A stretch of 64,000 nucleotides of DNA from Polymorphobacter fuscus. Its GTDB lineage: Bacteria; Pseudomonadota; Alphaproteobacteria; Sphingomonadales; Sphingomonadaceae. Of this stretch, positions 61,980 to 64,000 are shown piece by piece. The notes beneath the pieces were generated by a model. The model was not told where the DNA came from. It did not search any database and saw only the letters and a list, made by a program, of their open reading frames with translations. Made by a program: the position numbers and the translations under genes. The stretch lies in contig NZ_JAATJI010000002.1 of assembly GCF_011927825.1 (NCBI RefSeq), positions 434,001 to 498,000 on the forward strand. The letters run 5' to 3'. The first letter of the stretch is position 1. The number at the start of each line of letters is the position of its first letter.

Positions 61980-63341
61980 TCAGGCCGGGATGCGGACCAT
62001 CAGCGATTTGTAGCCCTTGACGAAGGCCGATGGCACCCGCTCGGGCTCGCTGACGACCTCGATATTGTCGAAGCGCGCCAGGATTTCCTCCCACAGGATC
62101 TTCAACTGTAGTTCGGCCAGCCGGTTGCCGACGCAGCGGTGGATGCCGAAGCCGAAGGACATGTGCTGGCGCGCGCGCGGCCGGTCGATGATGAAGGCGT
62201 CGGGGTTTTCGATGGCGCGTTCATCGCGATTGCCCGAGGCGTACCACATCACCACCTTGTCGCCCTTGGCGATGTGCTGACCACCCAGGATGGTGTCCTC
62301 AAGCGCGGTGCGGCGCATGTGCGCCAGCGGCGTCTGGTAACGGATGATCTCGCTGACCATCGGTTCGATGAGGCCGTGGTTGGCGCGCAACTTGGCATAT
62401 TCGGCCGGATTGTCGTTGAGGAACTTGAGGCCCCCGGTGATCGAATTGCGTGTCGTGTCGTTGCCGCCGACGATCAGCAGCACGAGATTGCCCATGAACT
62501 CCATCGGCGGCATGTTGCGCGTCGCCGGATTGTGGGCGAGCATCGAGATCAGGTCGCCCTTGGGCTCGGGGTCGTTGACCCGATCGTTCCACAACCCCAT
62601 GAATTCCTGCAACATGCCGAGCAGCGCCGCCTGGCGCTCCTCCTTCTGCAAGTTGCCCGGCACTTCGGGATCGGCGGTGGCGATGTCCGACCACCAGGTC
62701 AGCTTGCGGCGATGTTCCTGCGGAAAATCGAACAGCGTCGCCAGCATGCGGCTGGTCAGTTCGATCGAAACGCGGTCGACCCAGTCGAATTCCTCGCCGC
62801 GCGGCAGGCCGTCGAGAACCTCCTGCGTGCGGCTGCGGATCAGCGCTTCGAACGCCTGCAGGTTGGACCCCGAAACGATCGGGTTGACCGCCTTGCGCTG
62901 CACATCATGCTTGGGCTGATCCATGGCGATGAACATCGGCATGATGAAATCCTGGTCCATGTCGAATAGCGTGATGCCGCCGAGATGGGCGTCTGACGAA
63001 AAGATCTGGTGGTTGGTGTCGACCGCCATGATGTCGGCCCAGCGCGTGACCGACCAATAGCCGCGGTGGCGGTTGGCGTTGACGCCGGTAAAGTGAACCG
63101 GCGCTTCGTCGCGCAGCCGCTTGAAGAAGGTCCAGTGCGTGTCGGTTTCCCAATACATCGGGTCGGCGATGTCGACCTCGTCGAGCGGTGCGGTCGCGAG
63201 ATATTCGCGCAGCGATTCGGCGCTGTAATCCTTCAGCGGCGGGCGGCGGCGCGGCGGCAACGGCCAGACATATTCATAATCCTCGCGGGATACCGTGTGG
63301 CTGATCGGCGCTTCGGCGCCCAGGCTCGGTTGCGTGGCCAT
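61980..63341 (-). CDS. cytochrome P450, CYP153-like alkane hydroxylase
   Basis: 453 residues from ATG 63341; a start 16 codons upstream is possible. The heme Cys (about residue 403) is in [18 protein letters not shown], the I-helix is [19 protein letters not shown], and the K-helix EIIRYQTP carries the ExxR. The GGNDTTRNS motif and the [18 protein letters not shown] tail resemble CYP153 terminal alkane/fatty acid hydroxylases. It forms an operon with the ferredoxin that follows. The upstream TACAC-TAC-GTGTA dyad may serve regulation. Confidence 0.88.
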   Translation of the reverse strand: MATQPSLGAEAPISHTVSREDYEYVWPLPPRRRPPLKDYSAESLREYLATAPLDEVDIADPMYWETDTHWTFFKRLRDEAPVHFTGVNANRHRGYWSVTRWADIMAVDTNHQIFSSDAHLGGITLFDMDQDFIMPMFIAMDQPKHDVQRKAVNPIVSGSNLQAFEALIRSRTQEVLDGLPRGEEFDWVDRVSIELTSRMLATLFDFPQEHRRKLTWWSDIATADPEVPGNLQKEERQAALLGMLQEFMGLWNDRVNDPEPKGDLISMLAHNPATRNMPPMEFMGNLVLLIVGGNDTTRNSITGGLKFLNDNPAEYAKLRANHGLIEPMVSEIIRYQTPLAHMRRTALEDTILGGQHIAKGDKVVMWYASGNRDERAIENPDAFIIDRPRARQHMSFGFGIHRCVGNRLAELQLKILWEEILARFDNIEVVSEPERVPSAFVKGYKSLMVRIPA

Positions 63342-63404
63342 CGCTGTCTCTCCCATAACCGATCCCGTTGCAGCGAGATTCGGCTCCATCCCCGATCACG
63401 TTGC

Positions 63405-63417
63405 TACACTACGTGTA
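63405..63417. promoter_or_regulatory. small dyad between the P450 and glutaminase genes
   Basis: TACAC-TAC-GTGTA in the divergent gap, 64 bp upstream of the P450 start and 57 bp upstream of the glutaminase start. The symmetry suggests a regulator site, but it is short and I have no matching family. Confidence 0.35.
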
Positions 63418-63473
63418 ATTCAAGTGCTACTCATATTCTAGGTTGCGGCGCGCCCTTGCAAGGACCTTTCGAG

Positions 63474-64000
63474 ATGGCCGATCTAGCGGAAGTGGTAGCT
63501 GCCATCGCGGCACGCGGGGCGGAAGCGACCGACCGCGGCCGCGTCGCCGACTATATTCCCGAACTCGCCAAAGTGTCGGCCGGCCATTTCGGCATTGCCG
63601 TGGTCACGGCCGCCGGTGCGGAACATGTTGCCGGCGATGCCGACACCCCATTCTCCATCCAGTCGGTCAGCAAGGTCTTCGCGCTTGTCGAGGCGCTGTG
63701 CCGCCATGGTGAAGGCGTCTGGGACAGGGTGGGGCGGGAGCCTTCGGGCAGCGCCTTCAACTCGATCATCCAGCTCGAGCTGGAACAGGGCCGTCCCCGC
63801 AACCCCTTCATCAACGCCGGCGCCATCGCCGTCAGCGACCTGATCGCTGCCAGTTGCGAACCCGGCGCCGCCATCGGCGCCATCTTGGCGCGCGTCCGCG
63901 CGCTGGCCGGAGATGACAGCATCGCCGTCGACGCCGCCGTCGCCTGGTCGGAAGCCGTGACCGGCTATCGCAACGCCGCGCTGGCCAATTACATGCGGTC
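63474..64000 (+). CDS. glutaminase, partial (cut by window end)
   Basis: The first 175 codons are present; the frame is open to the window end. AAGGACC precedes the start. Serine-dependent beta-lactamase-like glutaminase motifs: [10 protein letters not shown] (catalytic Ser-x-x-Lys), PSGSAFNSI, and [10 protein letters not shown]. It hydrolyses glutamine to glutamate and ammonia. Truncation is only due to the window boundary. Confidence 0.9.
   Translation, partial: MADLAEVVAAIAARGAEATDRGRVADYIPELAKVSAGHFGIAVVTAAGAEHVAGDADTPFSIQSVSKVFALVEALCRHGEGVWDRVGREPSGSAFNSIIQLELEQGRPRNPFINAGAIAVSDLIAASCEPGAAIGAILARVRALAGDDSIAVDAAVAWSEAVTGYRNAALANYMR

Overview
This 64 kb window is GC-rich, densely coded chromosomal DNA of an alphaproteobacterium, most probably of the order Sphingomonadales. 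The pointers are a PEPxxWA-type C-terminal sorting motif, a PhaR regulator, the alphaproteobacterial single-cysteine DksA, a short class II prolyl-tRNA synthetase, paired TamA/TamB, a CYP153-like P450 and a DUF6456 protein. I cannot name the genus. There is no plasmid or phage backbone, no CRISPR array and no recognisable insertion sequence.

Layout. 0-9.3 kb: an esterase, a sorted beta-helix protein, a TIGR02466 oxygenase-like protein, the polyhydroxyalkanoate pair (PhaC-like hydrolase and phaR), dksA, two DUF465 proteins, a TPR lipoprotein, hsp20 with a likely sigma-32 promoter and ROSE-type RNA thermometer, an XRE regulator, DUF6456 and Cu/Zn superoxide dismutase. 9.3-14.75 kb: an accessory-looking interval (LysR, small secreted protein, acyl-CoA ligase, EamA exporter, GlcG-like protein, hydroxyisourate hydrolase remnant) bounded by an intact tRNA-His and a duplicated tRNA-His 3' end. 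14.9-24 kb: branched-chain amino acid dehydrogenase, tamBA, an S24-type repressor and two coupled orphan genes. 24-31 kb: an RND efflux pair, a tetR-led operon and carbonic anhydrase. 31-38.7 kb: D-aminoacylase-type amidohydrolase, metZ-apaG-lysR, cytochrome c, cupin, ABC-F ATPase. 38.7-44.6 kb: a histidine kinase with an ethylene-receptor-like sensor and its receiver, parE, and glnA/glnB behind a sigma-54-type promoter. 44.7-57 kb: SDR, MFS, msrA, S9 peptidase, acyl-CoA dehydrogenase, OmpR-class two-component pair, a YbhN-type membrane protein, GAF-GGDEF, MOSC. 57-64 kb: enoyl-CoA hydratase, proS-lolC-lolD, ferredoxin plus CYP153-like P450, and a glutaminase cut by the window end.

Most genes are housekeeping or envelope functions in short operons. 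The less ordinary material is in the gaps: a 21-codon ORF behind a Shine-Dalgarno fully complementary to the 16S 3' end and followed by a strong terminator (56.83-56.99 kb); two candidate small RNAs with C-rich loops or segments and terminators (42.4-42.5 and 57.9-58.0 kb); the ROSE-like leader of hsp20; the tRNA-His duplication; two unrelated 15-bp x 4 tandem repeats in gene-start gaps; and several long palindromes that look like operators.
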